Made by a program: the position numbers and the translations under genes. DNA of 64,000 bases from Sclerurus mexicanus (lineage: Eukaryota; Chordata; Aves; Passeriformes; Furnariidae), in assembly GCA_013396755.1 (NCBI GenBank), contig VWZF01002410.1:1497770-1561769 (forward strand), written 5' to 3'. Below, in pieces: positions 48,901 to 62,400 of this stretch (positions are counted from its first letter, which is position 1; each line of letters starts with the position of its first letter). The notes beneath the pieces are model-generated. The model had not been told where the DNA came from and did no database searches. It saw only the letters and a program-made list of their open reading frames with translations.

Positions 48901-51900
48901 CAAAAGTCTCTGTGATCATAGCACAATCTCCACTTCACTTGTTTTCTCTAACCTTATTGCAATCAGTAAGTCTGAATTGCCTTTTCAACCTCATCACCAA
49001 GATTTAGAGCTGTTCCTCTTCTTATAAAACCTCTATTTACATGACTTTCTAATTTTCCTTTTCACATGATGCAAAATAATTCCTTTTGTACCCCTCCTTT
49101 TCTTTTTCTACATATTATTTCTGCCATCTTTTCCCTGTATGCAAGTCTTCCTTTAATACAAATTTCTCCCTTGAAGGATAACAAGAAGAAGAACTAATTG
49201 ACAAACTGAGGTACAAAGAAGGTGATATGTGGTTTAGAATAATTGAGTCACAGTTTTCAAATTCCTAGTACACTTCCTTGAGCTAATTCTTCGGTTCATA
49301 GTTAAGCACCAATTGTTCACCACAGCAAATTAGAGAAGCTAGTAGTCTCACCTGACCTTAGGCATGTAAAAATCACATGTCTAAGTCGAGTCCAGTCACC
49401 ACAGACACCCTTTACAGTCCGGAGGTTGAAATAGACTCTTCTGACAGTTTATTCGTCTGACCTGCAAGTACTTATTTTTGGTTGAGATGAGTCATCCTAT
49501 GCAAAATCTGATTTCTCTCCACTGAATATAAAGTCAGTAACTAGATTAGATGTAAACATCTATCTTGTACATGACAACATTAGTACAAATGAATTCCAAC
49601 AGATTTCAGTAGTGTATGATAGTAAAGAGTCCTGAGGAGTTTGTCATTATATAACAGATGATGGAACAGAAAAATAAATCTTTCAAAAAGTGCACATGAT
49701 TTACATGACAAAATATATTCTACTTCAGGCATAGAGAGGTGAAAAAACAGACCATGCTCAAAATAAAATGACAGAATTTATTTGAGAAAAAAAAAAGATG
49801 AAAGATGCATACATATAGCTTATCTAAGATGTCAGCAAAGGTACAAATGCGCAAAGAAAATGTTATACCCAAATGGGAATAAAATTGTTTAGAGGATGCA
49901 AAAGATATAAACTAGAACTAAAGAGATTATATTGCACATAGAAAATTTATATTGAATGTAATAAGCTACTTCTACCATTTCATTTAGAAAGCAAGCTTTC
50001 ATCAGAAGTAGAATTCAAAGAAAGGGAAGCTTGTAAGCACGTGTACAAGAAAGCTGGTAAGTTCTGCTTTTCTGTGGATCTGTTTTGCTTTGTTCTGGGG
50101 ATTTGGTAGGGTTTTTTGATTGCTTTGTTTGGGTTTTTTTTGCTTTGTTTTTGTTTTGGTTTTTTAATACATTTGTAGATTTTTATCCAGTTTGTTTTTA
50201 GTTTAAGTTTTGTTCAGAGAATACCTACCTGAAAGTGATTAATTAGCAGCCTGATTTAGTTAATTTTGCTTCCTTCAGAAGGATACAATTGAGACAATTG
50301 TCTGATCTGAATTAGTTTATTGATCAGGTACACAAAGCCCATAGCCAGACAACAAGATAAGAAAACCATTTATTAATCCATTGGTCTATTGCAATGTTGC
50401 AACAACTGAAATGGAGTAAATTCTGCATATTATTTATCATATGCTTATTTATGCATTTACAATAATTTACAAAAATTTAGCCAGTTCCCACAAGTCTGGA
50501 AGTACACAAAGAAAATCCTGGACAAATCGGATGGTATTCATCTGGCAAACTTAACATTAAATATATAAAACCACAGGACATACAAATCATCACTAAATTG
50601 TAACAAAGAAGGAAATTCTCCATTAAACATGTTTTAAGATACTTGGCCATATTAAAAGGTCAGAAAGAGTTCAACTAACTCTCCAAACAATAGTCAAGCA
50701 TTATGGTAATTTTGTTCATAATGAAATGTGAAAAAAGTTTTGACACTATTCAACATCTTTATCAATTTATATACTTTCAAGTAAAAAGTTATATAATTCT
50801 ATATTAAAACCCCACTTAGAGTTTGTAATGCTAGCAACTTGACAGTTTAAGAAAATTGTGACATGCTAAATACAGGATTAGAAGTCATTACCCTCCAGGA
50901 CCTTTGAAGAGAGAACCTTTGGAGCATTAAAAGAACTGAAATATCTCCACTTTCTTTATAAAGAACTATTTTAGGCAGAGCATTTCAGGAGGAACCTAAA
51001 ACTTAAGAATCCATTGTGTCAAATTTAGGATTAAATGCAGACATTACTACCAGTATGAAAAAAACCAACCAAACAAAAAAAAAAAAAAACCCCACACAGA
51101 AATATCTCCTTTTGACGATGTGTATTGTAGTTCAGCAGATGGCTGTGAAGTGATACTCATCCCACTTGTAAAGATTTGTCCATTTTTAAAGAAGTCATAC
51201 AATCAATACTTCACATATGTTTCAGTTTTACTGGATCATAGCACAAGCATTTTCTGGAAAAAATTGCTGAATGATTTTAAGGCTCTTAGCAGCATACAAA
51301 AGAAGGTGTTTAAAGGACAGAAAATAATTTGAAAATAATGTTAGCATTTTATTAGCTGTAAACAATAGACAAATGTTAGAAATTATTTTACAATTTATTT
51401 GATCAAAACTGAGCATATCTGAATGTAATTTTTTTAATGCATAATAGGAGATAGAGAGATTTCCAGTTCAGAATAATAAAGAACTAAACCAGCTTTGTGA
51501 GTCTGTTTTTGTCAGAGAACAAACTTTAACATCCTTTCAAACTGCCAGTTTCTCATTTAGGTAAGAGCACTTTGACTCCTAAAATATCTGTAGTCCACCA
51601 CGAGCATTCGCATCCATAAGATTTAGAAAATCCAATACGAACCCAAATTTTAACACCTTCATATCATGAGTAGTTTTCAAACTTTCAAACTTGCCCTTTC
51701 TCATTTCTTCTTAATGTTAGCAAAAGAATTTAATGACTCCAGCAGTTTCTTTTTGAAGAAGTTGACATTATTTTGTTGTACTTCTAACGGGTCTCTTAGA
51801 GATGTGTCTAATAGATGGAGAAGGTCAGAAAAATCAAAAGAGAGGAAATTTAAAATATAAGAAAACATTTAACAAGTTTGTGGGGGGGAAATGTTTCCAG

Positions 51901-53489
51901 CTCCAGTAAGAGTACATAAAGTAATAAAAATGAAAATGTTAGAAGTTCAGCAAGTGTTGTTAAATGTGCTCCTAATGATGCAGTTTTTTTGCCATTTGTG
52001 CCAGAACAAATGGATTTGCTTTATTACAAGAGCTGGGCTGTGTCAGTCTCAACTATTGCAAAGCTCAGTTCAATGATGGAGCATATACACGGATGATGAG
52101 TCATTCTTTTTCTGAATAGAGTATTAAGTGCAGTCTCATCTTGCAATTATTTAATTTTCCAAATAAGTCATTCCAAAGCTTTAGGAAATAATTTCATGAT
52201 TATATAATTTCTTTCAGAGTGGATGAAATTTAAGGACAGAGTGTACCACTGTTACCTATGTTTAAGGATTGTCCCAGTTCAGTCAGTATCATACTCTTTA
52301 ATGATGGAACAAGAACACAGCCTTCTGAGCTTCATTTTATAGGATTTTATTCTATTATTTTAAACTTTAACATCTCAAGGGCAATTCAAGCTTACAGATT
52401 TACAAAAAAATATATTAATTACTGTGCATTTCTATAAACTTAGTGTACCATACACAGATGGAATTCAGAAGCTGGTAAAATAAAAACTTGTGGGAAATCT
52501 ATAATGCAATGATATTTTCCAAACTGTGCAAATGTCAGCTGCCTAAAAGCACCTAAAATGTAATTACATTAATTTTTTATTTTTAAAATACAAAGCCTGA
52601 TGGATTTGAAGAAGTTCATTTCAAAATAATTTTTAAATGAATTATGCAAAACTACTTTTCTCCGCTCTTGTATTTTCAATTTACTTTTTCATCCTTATAT
52701 ACCTTATTTTAAACATAACTTGCTCATGACAATGCAACAAAACATGAATATTTTAAATGCAAAATGAACATCTATTGAGGACCTTTGGAATCATTTCCCA
52801 GAACAGACTGCCCACACCTCAAAAGACCTATGCAAGCACAAAGTGACTGAAATATTTACAATGTTAATTGAATCCCTTAACGTTTCCCAAAGTCCACTAA
52901 AAATAGAAAAATAAATTGTCATTAATGCAGTTTTTTTAAAAATCAAGGTGTGCTTTTTGTTTTTGTTGGGTTTTTTTGGTGTGTTTTTTTTTTCTCCTAG
53001 CATCCTTGCCTGAATGTCCACTGGTTTTAATATTAGTATTGTCATTGACAATGGACTTTGTCTCAGGTACAAGGACATTGCAGCAGATGTACTCCAATCT
53101 GCTGGAATTGCTATCATGCTGTCCACCAGCACTGCCTTCCACTGACTCTGGGGGAAGGTCTAGTTTTGTGCTGGTCTTTAAAATTGAAAGAGGATAAGTA
53201 TTTCTCTGTCATAGGAAATGAAATAGACATTTTTTTTCCTTTGGGCAGACTTATTTAGGCACCTACTTTCGGGAACTTAAATCTTTCTCAAAATAAAAAC
53301 TTGATGAATCAGACTATGTCAGACTGATCATTTGATTAATTTATATTCCAAGTAATTCAGAACAATTTCCATTCCACTCATCCTTTCCCTTTTCGATTAT
53401 ATAACTTTCAATTTATATATCAGATGACCCAAGGGTCATGCTGTTTGTCATCTTGACTGGTGACTTTTAAAAATAATTCCATGTATCTT
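45961..53489. other. AT-rich non-coding stretch, no gene recognised
   Basis: Contains minor low-complexity parts: GGTT repeats at 46151-46180, an A/C run at 46648-46685, (TAA)n near 47370-47390, pyrimidine-rich sequence at 48880-49170, a T/G-rich run at 50080-50170 and an A-rich run at 51057-51095. The patch at 48180-48480 is richer in GC but not identified. No frame is convincing. Several lines counted here have G at or above C on the plus strand, unlike the left half. Confidence 0.5.
50080..50170. repeat. T/G-rich low-complexity run
   Basis: Repeated GTTTT/GCTTTG words over about 90 bp. Low complexity rather than a recognised element. Confidence 0.75.
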
Positions 53490-53664
53490 TGTACTTGGTT
53501 TGCATGACCAGTTTTTCATAGTGGGGTGGGCTACATGGGCAGCCTCTACGAGAAGCTGACAGAACTTCCCCCATGTCTGACAGAGCCAGTGCCAGCTGGG
53601 TCCAAGACAGATCCGCTGCTGGCCAAGGCCAAGCTAATCAGCAACAGTGGTAACAACTCTGTGA

Positions 53665-53680
53665 TAACATATTTAAGGGA
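53665..53680 (+). promoter_or_regulatory. TATA-like box of the LTR
   Basis: ATAACATATTTAAGGG within the LTR, at the position where I expect the promoter in this family. The core is weak (ATTTAAG). Confidence 0.4.
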
Positions 53681-54367
53681 AAAAACAAATAAATTATTTG
53701 TACTGATGTAATTGCAGCCAGAGAAGAGAGGAGTGAGAATATGCGAGAGGAACAGCCTCACAGACACCAAGGTCAGCGCAGAAGTAGAAGGAGAAAGTGC
53801 CACAGGAGCCAAAACAGAGAATCCCCTGCAGTCCATGGTGCAGACCATGGTGGGGTAGGCTGTCCCCCTGCAGCCCATGGAGATTCACAGTGCAGCAGAG
53901 ACCCACCCACAGCCCATGGAGGAGCCCCATGCTGGAGTGGGTGGCTACCCAAAAGAGGGCTGTGACCCTGCGGGAAGCCCATTCTGGAGCTGTGACTGTG
54001 GAAAGAGGAGCCCATGCTGGAGCAGGTTTGCTGGCAGGACTTGTGACCTCATGGGCAACCCACACTGGAGCAGGCTGTGAAGAACTGTAGCCTGTAAGAA
54101 GGACTCCCATCCTCACACAGAGAGGACTTTCTCCCATGGGAGGGCCCAGAGGCTGGAGCAGGGAAGGACTCTCCCTGAGGAGGAAGCAGCAGCAGAAACA
54201 ATGTGATGAACTGAACATAACCCCCATTCCCTTCCTCCCTCTACCACTTGGGGCAGAAAGTAGAGAATTGGGAATGGAGTTAAGCTTGGGAAGGAGGGAG
54301 GGCTGACGGGAAGGTGTTTTTAGGATTTTTTTTTGCTTCTCATTATCCTGCTCTGATTTTGACTGGT

Positions 54368-54373
54368 AATAAA
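54368..54373 (+). terminator. polyadenylation signal of the LTR
   Basis: AATAAA in the context GGTAATAAATTC, followed by the U5 end of the LTR about 190 bp long. Confidence 0.6.
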
Positions 54374-55523
54374 TTCAAATAACTTACCGCAGTCACTTCT
54401 CTTTTGCCTGTGGCAGTAACTGATGCGTGATCTCTCCCTGCCCTTATCTCAGCTCATGAATCTTTTGCTGTATTTTCTATACCCTCTCCAGCTGAGGAGA
54501 GGAGTGAAAAGACCACCTTCAGTAGGCACCTGTCATTCAGCCAGGGTCAACCCACCACAGTCTTCTAACTCTCTGCAGAATTAGAAAGTCCTACTTTGGT
54601 TTCTTTTTTTTTTTTTTTTAATATATATAAATTAAGTGGGCTTCTTATGTTTAGTCTCTACACTGCTGTCTGTCTTTTGCTAACCAAGTTACTTTTCATC
54701 CTCTTGTATTAATCTACATCAGGAGAAAATTATAAAGACCATTTGTATAGCTGAGGGAAAGAGACTGCTAAATGTTAATGCACAATGGCAATATATGTTT
54801 GCATCCTCTTTTCAGCGCATTTCTGCTTATAGCTTTTTCTACCATAAACAGCAATTTTTGCATTTAAATAAAATGAAAAAAATGAGAAGTATAAGAATGA
54901 AACAGAAAGGAGGTTTCTTAACAAATTCTGTACTTTGTTAAGTATATAAGAATAAGCTTGAAGCTGTACTAAATAATGCACTGGCTCTTACTCTCCATAA
55001 GAGGAAAAATATCTTGCCAAACTAGTCAATTGCTCTCTGTAAGACACAGAGAACTTAATCTCTCATGGCTGATATTACAGTTTTCCCAAGTTACTAAAGC
55101 ATCTGTTGGAAAAAATAATTAATCCATCTTCTATACTGAGGTTGTGTGTTTCTACTGAACAGAGATGTGGATATGTTACCATACAAAACCAAGTATCTGA
55201 TGGCTGGTAGCAACATAGAAAAACATATTCCCATAAAATAAGGGCATTGAAAAAAAATCTGTAAATTCTGCCAGCTGCACTTGTTTCTGGTATATAAATT
55301 TCCTGGTTTAAGCAGAGAGAGTTGTGCTGGCTTAAATGGAGTGTATTTACTATGAGGAATACTTCACAAGGTTGGAAGTAGACAACTTCAAAAAAGACTA
55401 GATACCAACTAAAGAATTTCTGCATCTACTCACTTCCCTTTGCCTTGGACATCGGAATCCAATGGCTGCATCTGATTACATAGAGAGAAAATCCTTTGTT
55501 AGTAACAGGAAAAGTTACCTGCA

Positions 55524-55559
55524 TTTCTTATTTCTTATTTATTTCTTATTTCTTATTTC
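55524..55559. repeat. interrupted TTTCTTA tandem repeat
   Basis: Five copies of TTTCTTA-like units with one TTTA interruption, just before TTTCAG. Simple slippage repeat. Confidence 0.85.
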
Positions 55560-58500
55560 AGACTGTAGACTATGTTCTGATTAGAAGCCACATTATAATT
55601 TTATAAATAAGATTTTATTTGCTTAAGGAGGAAGTTTTCAATAGTTTACATATTGGGGCTTTTATCCCCAAAGGATGCTTACTGCAAAACCAAAAAGAAA
55701 TACTACTGCCTCCCTACTTAAGAGGCAATTATGTGCTGCAATCATCAAATTGTTGTTACTTTTCTTAGGAACCTTAACAGAAATTTCTTACTTGAAAATA
55801 GTGGATTCTTTCAAATCCTCTTTACCTCATCAGGTTCTCTGATCCTGTGAATTGATTTTATCTGGTTGCCTTCTGACCTTTCACAAGAAATTTATGCTGG
55901 TTTGACACAAAGGGAAAGCGTAAGTAGCAATTGTAACTGTCAATTACCCAGTTCTGACTTCATCTGTTCACCAAAGTTCTTTGCAATTTTCCAGCACTCC
56001 TATGAGGTCTTTCAGTATTTGCAGGAATTCAGATTGATCACACTAGATGGTGGGCAAAGTTGGTTGTTTACATCAGTAACTTGGTAGATGCTAGATTTGA
56101 CATGTGTTTTTATCAGGCTTATTTTAAAAACACCTCTGTAAAATGAAGGAAGAGGGGTTCAGTCTGGGGTGAGAGGAGAAGAGCTGGGACTCGTGTGAGT
56201 CATTCACTACAGCTCCATCTGAACTCTTCATATGTACCAGTGTTCTGCTCTGTGCTTGTACCTGCTAAAGGTTGCTCAGGGGCTGGATACTCAGCTTCGA
56301 TAAAAGGGATAAGAAATTCCAGGGTGGGAGGAGAAGAAAATAGACTTTACTGAAAATCTCTATAGACACACTGGGGAAAAGGAAAATAAGTAATGGCCCA
56401 GAAAACAATAGGTATCATTTTGGTTTAGTGGATCTTCCTTTGAATGCTTGACAGTTTTTTCCCCTGCAGTCCATGCTTTGCTTTAGGCTTAAGAAGAAAT
56501 TGTTTTCATTTAAGGATCAGCTAGTCAGACTACGCTATTCTTTTTACTTCCTCAGATGCTATTAAGTTTAGTGGATTACTATATGAAGTCGATGCCCAGT
56601 TAAAAAGAAATTCAATAACTGTATTTATGCCAAAATAATTTATTGCAGTGTCAGATAAAAACAATCCAATTAAAAAGTTAAAAGGAACTATCTGGTATCT
56701 CATGAGTCAAAACTGATAAACAGGTTTGTAGTTAAAAAAATGCCACAAAGGGAAGAAGACTAGTGGCCTGGGCCATAAAATTACACTCCTCAGAGATTAA
56801 AGCAGTCCCTTCTTCACAGGTATCCTATAGGTATTCAAGTCTAGTGTGGGGAAAAAAAAAGAAAAAAAAAGTTAAAAAATATGTGTATTGCTTTTCTGGT
56901 TAAGCTCTGCCTTGGGTTCTGTTATTTTAACTTTTTTTTAATGGGTCTCGTAGGAACAGCGTCTGTGCTACCAAGACACAAAGAGGTTCCCTCATGTTCC
57001 TTGTATGCTTACAGCCATCACTGATATTCAGTGGCTTTGAATCCTAGCAAAGGCTGCCTTGGGTCTGTCTTCCAAATATAATTTTCTTTATTCTTCCACT
57101 TGGTGCTGCAGGTCAAAACTATTCATATGTTATTTACTGCATTTGTATTCAAATAGTTCTGTAAGACCTTTCCATCTGCCAATGCTTGACATAGCAGTGA
57201 GAGCTATCCCTAATTCTTGGCAGACATGCTTCTATTTAAGAGGGGGAAACTAAGCACAAATGAGATATTAGTGACCTCAACATGATTTGAGAGCTCCCAA
57301 TTTCTGAAAGCAAACTGTAGTTCCAAGAATACTCCTAATGTAGGCATCTATGTAGAAAACACTACGGTGGCACTGCAAACCTGCTACCACAGCAGTTTGA
57401 TGGCTGACTGTACTGCCAATGCTGCAGTTCAGTTGAGAAGAATGACTCATTTCTGCCACAAGCACAGGTTCTTTGAACTGAAGATTTTCAACCCATATGG
57501 CCGGGGCTGGCCCCTCACACAGCTCTTTGACAGCCTATTTCCTCATTGAAATTCTGAAGTCATGGTTGATCACACATTCAAGATGATAAGAGTCTACCCT
57601 GCAGAGTGGAACTACTTCACTCAGAAGTCTTTTTGTTAGCTCCTGTCAGAGAGCTAGCATTAACATGTCCTAAGATCCTTGTCAAGGCAAACGCAAGCTT
57701 TTTCTGAAGAATATTATGTTGGTGGAGGTGAATAAAAGCCTAGGAGACAACCATACTTCACTCACTAAAACATGATTAAGGAGATTAATTTATAGATAAA
57801 AGCAATTTTTTAATTTAATCTGTAGGTAGTGAGACATTTTTAAGTGCCTGAACTCAAAACCAAGACAGTAGTTAAACTGCAAGGAATACTGCCAAAACAT
57901 CGATTCTTCAAGTTTCTGAGAAAGATGTCTCAAATATCTGTTAAGAAAAAAATAAGCTATAAACCTGTGAGGACTAGGAGAGAAGTAAAGGATGCACTGC
58001 CTGTCTCACGAAAAAAAAGGAACCCTCTTCCTGGCTAAAAAGGATGCATCTTTAAAACAACCAATATTTGCTCTCTGAAATACATATTTTCCCTTGGTCT
58101 AGGTCCTTTAGGGTGGTTTATACCTACATTTCAATCTGACCTATACACCTCGGTGTCCTGGGCCTGGATACCATTGTTTAGTAGGTGAATTCCTATCAGA
58201 TTTTGTTCCAATACACATGCAGGATGCAGCAGGGGCAGACTACTGGCCCCAGGAACTGCGAAGCACTTGCATGTGCCATATCTAGTTATGGTTTTTGAAT
58301 GTAGGTATTAAAGAAAAAGTGAGATGATTGGTTGTTTATCTTATAAACTGAAGTAACTATTTTTCACATAAATGTGACAGGATGACTGGCCTGATTTTGA
58401 AAATCTAGAGTTCTCTCAGCGACCTTCTTTTCTACCGCATAAAGAATGCCCTCAGGGTATTGGAAAGTTTAATTATAAACTTTAGTGATATCTAGTATTG

Positions 58501-59453
58501 TAATAAAGTAGGAGATCACCAGATTAGTTTGAGCAATATCACACTCTCTGACTCATTATAAAAAGTATTAATTTGATTAGACTTGTAAGAAGTAACACAA
58601 AAAAAAAGATTCATGCAATGCATAAACTTACTAAATGAATTTACAATGTATTACAAATTAAGATTACTGCAGTCTCACTAGTCTATACAAACTAAGTAAA
58701 AATTAATGATAAACAGAAATGTGCTCCCTTTGTGGTTTATTTTCATCCAGCTGCATCCAGCTATGAAAGGGCTATCAAACAAAGCACTAATTAGTAGTCA
58801 GTTCAAGACAGTTTCAGAAAGTAATCCCTGGTCTTCCAGTATCTTTTGATACTGTCACAATTCCAGGAAAGTGCTGGGAACTGCACAAGCCCCATCACTA
58901 CTTAGGGGCAGGAGCCAGTCAGGAGGTACATTTGCTTTGCAGTCTGTGAAGGACAAAACAGCTGAGAATGGCACCCACCAGGACTAGCAATCTGAGTGAG
59001 AGCTGGCTGCAAGGCTATCTTATCCTTTGTCTTCTCATGGTCTTTAGCAACTGGTTGATGTGCCCACAGTAAAAGCTCTCTGAAACCTTAAAAACCCTTT
59101 CTTTGAACAGCATTGTTCCTGTGTAGTGTATGCAGTGGTGGCAGCACTGCTTACTCACTCCCATGTTAGTTACAGCTATCCAGCCTTCACTCTGTGGACT
59201 CTAGGGTTCTCCATCTCTTCCTTGCATTTACTGATTTTCAGGAAAGTCATCCAAACACTAGTCTAGACTTGTAAATACTTACTAAGTCTATCTTAGGCTC
59301 TTCACTGCCTTCCACAGTAAGGCTTCCTTAGAGTCCCTTCTTTTTCACTACTTGCAGCAGTTACTTGTCTACCAGCCAAAAAAGCAGAAGGGCACTTCCC
59401 AGAGAAGACAATGGACTTCCAACTCTCACATAAGCAAATTTTTAACACCTAAT

Positions 59454-59483
59454 ACAGAGACTATCACTACAGAGACTATCATT
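59454..59483. repeat. 15-bp tandem duplication, two copies
   Basis: ACAGAGACTATCACT is followed directly by ACAGAGACTATCATT, 14 of 15 identical. Minor local duplication. Confidence 0.85.
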
Positions 59484-62400
59484 AAGGATAGGGAGTGCAA
59501 CTCAGGTCTCTTCTTTCAAGTGAATGCCCTAAACTGCTAGACTAGAGACTAATTTTTCTTTGGCCCAGGAAATACTGAAGGTACTTTACTCTTCTGGAAT
59601 TTTTAACAAAGGTTTTTTTTTTTTTATTTTCTCTATAAGAGTTTGCAGTCTACTGACTATGCAAGGTCAAGACGTATGTTCTTCAAATAAAGAATAGAAT
59701 AAAACCACACTGATTGAGTGTATTAGCCACTCAGCTACTGAAAAAAGAGCATCACTTATGTCTTCCAATTCTCTTTTAAAAAGGTCTGATCTTGGTTCCA
59801 AACACCAAGCAAATATTTGTGAAATTAGCACTTATGTTTATTTCAGGCCTATAAGAGCACTTCAGAAGGGGACAGGAGTTACAGTTTAACCTACAGCCTT
59901 AAATATTGGTTTGTTTTCCAATCATCATATTAGATTACTTAGTTCCATTAATGAAGCCCTTACTCATGGATTGAACCAAAAAAATCTAAGTATACTAAGT
60001 ATACTGATACAATGTAAAGACTCTGCTGTCAAAATACAAATTAGATGGTATAGAAAATGGTTTTTGTAAAAATAGATCATGTTTTAACATTCTGGGATTC
60101 ATTTCAACAGAAACTGTATCTCCCAAAGCCAGCAACCTGACTGAAAGCTAATTAGTGCTACATTCCTTAATGGCGAGTTAAGCATCAGTGGAAGGGGTTT
60201 CACCTCATTTTTCTATTTATTTGCACGTACTGCAAAGTCAGCTTCAGTTTGTTGTAACAGATTTAGGCAACAAATTTTGAGATATGACCTTAAGTTAGAT
60301 GAATCCCAGCCTGTGTGTCTAACTTCAATAAAAATACTTCAGATCTTGTGTGAATTCATATTCACAGGAAGACCTTCTTGGGCCACTGTAAGGTACAATT
60401 CAGGTAAACTTCTGAAAGAACTGAGGTTGACTTGGTGATTGAGCCTAAGACCATTTTAATAACATACCTGTCCTGAATATATCTTGAACCGGGAACTTTG
60501 CACACCTTCCTCCTCAAATCTCAAACACAGAGATTTCAACCTATGAAACAAAAAAAAACTCCCCAATGCTAATAGATCTAGTCTCTCAAGGGGGAAGTAT
60601 TCTGTGTTCCTGCTCTTTAAATTCACAGCTTTTTCATCATTCTCTTTTACTATTCCTTTAGAGTTTGAGAGGTAGATCACTTAAGACATTCCAATGATAT
60701 TGATCCTATATCTACTTAAGTCTTTTATACCTGGAATTTTGCCAAGCAAAATACTGTACTGTACTTCAGTGATCTCAAAGCCCATATCAAGCCTTTTACT
60801 GTAAAAGTAGAGATTTTTTTAAAATTTTTATTTTACTTTCTTTCATTCATCCTTTCATAATATTGTTTTAAAGTTATATTCTGAAGCCAGACTAATCCTT
60901 AAAAACATTGTTACGCAAACAGAGTAAGCAACAGCCTATATTGGCCATAGATACTGTGGATCACTTGAGAACAAACAAAATTAGAGCTTTTACCCTACCT
61001 GGATATGTCAAGCACCCACTCACCAATTTGCTCTGTTCACTAGATCTCCACTTTCCATCCCAGCCAGCTGCTTTGGAAAGATTAGGCTGAAAGTTGTGCC
61101 AGTTTGTGTTGGGCTTGCACTTTTTCACTTCCTTTCTTTTTATCAGACCCCTTCTTTTTGTGAATCCTTAATTTTCTTTCCAGAGTGCCAAGCCCTCAAC
61201 TTTTTCAGTCTGAATAGTCTGTGTGAAGAAGAAAAATGCATGATCAGACTCCTCATTGGTGGTTCTTTTCCATGTATCTTTTTTAACTGGAGGATTTCAG
61301 ATGTGAAACATTTGTCTAGTTCATATAGTATAAACATTTACAGTAGTCTGTACCAGTTCCAGCTAACAAGTAGTGGGCTTCCAACAGCTAAAACTAATAA
61401 AAAAATAAAATGCATATAACCATTTCAAAATCTACATGACACAGCAGTGAATGCACCCAAAACTTCTTTATAAAATGTTAGTGTATTCCTGCATTTTTAA
61501 GGTAATTTATTTTCAAATATTTTGAGAAATAACAGAAAGGTTTCTCATTGCACTTATATGTGACTATACAGTACCTTGCCTATATAATACCACAAAATCT
61601 TTGCACAAATAATATTTCTATTCTACAAAGAACAAAAAGAAGCTAAAATTGTTTAGTCTTCGCTTTCCAAGAGAGGCCAGTATTACAGAATGAATAGTTA
61701 CATCTCATTTTCAGCATATGCATGGTGATCTTTTGTTTTGGATAACTTGGAAACACTTTCCATTATGAAATGTTATTGGACCTTTTTTGGGGGGGTAGCT
61801 TGTTTGTAGCACTGTTTATAGGAACTCTGACAGGGAAAAAGTGCTGGTGCCAGGAAAATACCAATGGTTGATGCCAGGAAATTATCCTCAAATTTGGCTG
61901 GGCAATAAACTACAGAGAATTGCTGTTTTCCTGTTGGGGTTTCCATTATTGCATTTTGACTGGCAGCATACCAAAGCCACAGACAATCTAAGCATGACCC
62001 TGCTCCTTGTGCAGCCACATTAACATCCACTGCAGTGAGAAGTACTGGGAGCATAACCTCAACCCTTTGCTTTCCGGGACAAAGGTAGTTATAAGAAAGA
62101 GAAATATGGGCGATAATAGAGGTCTGGGAGGAATATCTAGAGTCTCCTGCTTGCAGCCTCTTCAGTCCCGAAGATTAGGAGGGATATGAGGCAGACTTAG
62201 GCAAAAAAGCGTAATAGACAGGAAAGCATGAACTACAGCTCACTACATTGGGCAGCAGACATGAATGAACATGGATCTTTCCCAACTTGGTTTTCATAGA
62301 GCATTTTATATTCCACTAAATTTTCCCAAGATGAAATTCAAACTGCACTAATGATTTTGTATTATTGCTCAAAGAGAATACAGTTTCTGCTTGTGCTGAT

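Larger units (their letters stand above)
53490..54559 (+). mobile_element. solo LTR of an avian endogenous retrovirus, plus strand
   Basis: The element starts TGTACTTGGTTTGC and ends CAACCCACCACA, giving TG...CA ends and a length of about 1,070 bp. A TATA-like ATATTTAAG lies at about 53670. Imperfect units containing 'catgctggagcag' recur roughly every 60 bp between 53920 and 54090. The polyadenylation signal AATAAA is at 54368-54373. Flanking 5-mers ATCTT (53485-53489) and GTCTT (54560-54564) look like a 5-bp target-site duplication with one change, which would suit an ERVL-like integrase. It is the same family as the minus-strand LTR at 22837-24166. No internal retroviral sequence is attached. 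Long minus-strand frames across it (for example 53694-54227) come from its internal repeats and are not genes. Confidence 0.88.

Noticed and set aside
53694..54227. 177-codon minus-strand frame
   Set aside because: It lies wholly inside the plus-strand LTR and reflects its internal 60-bp repeats, not a viral or host protein.
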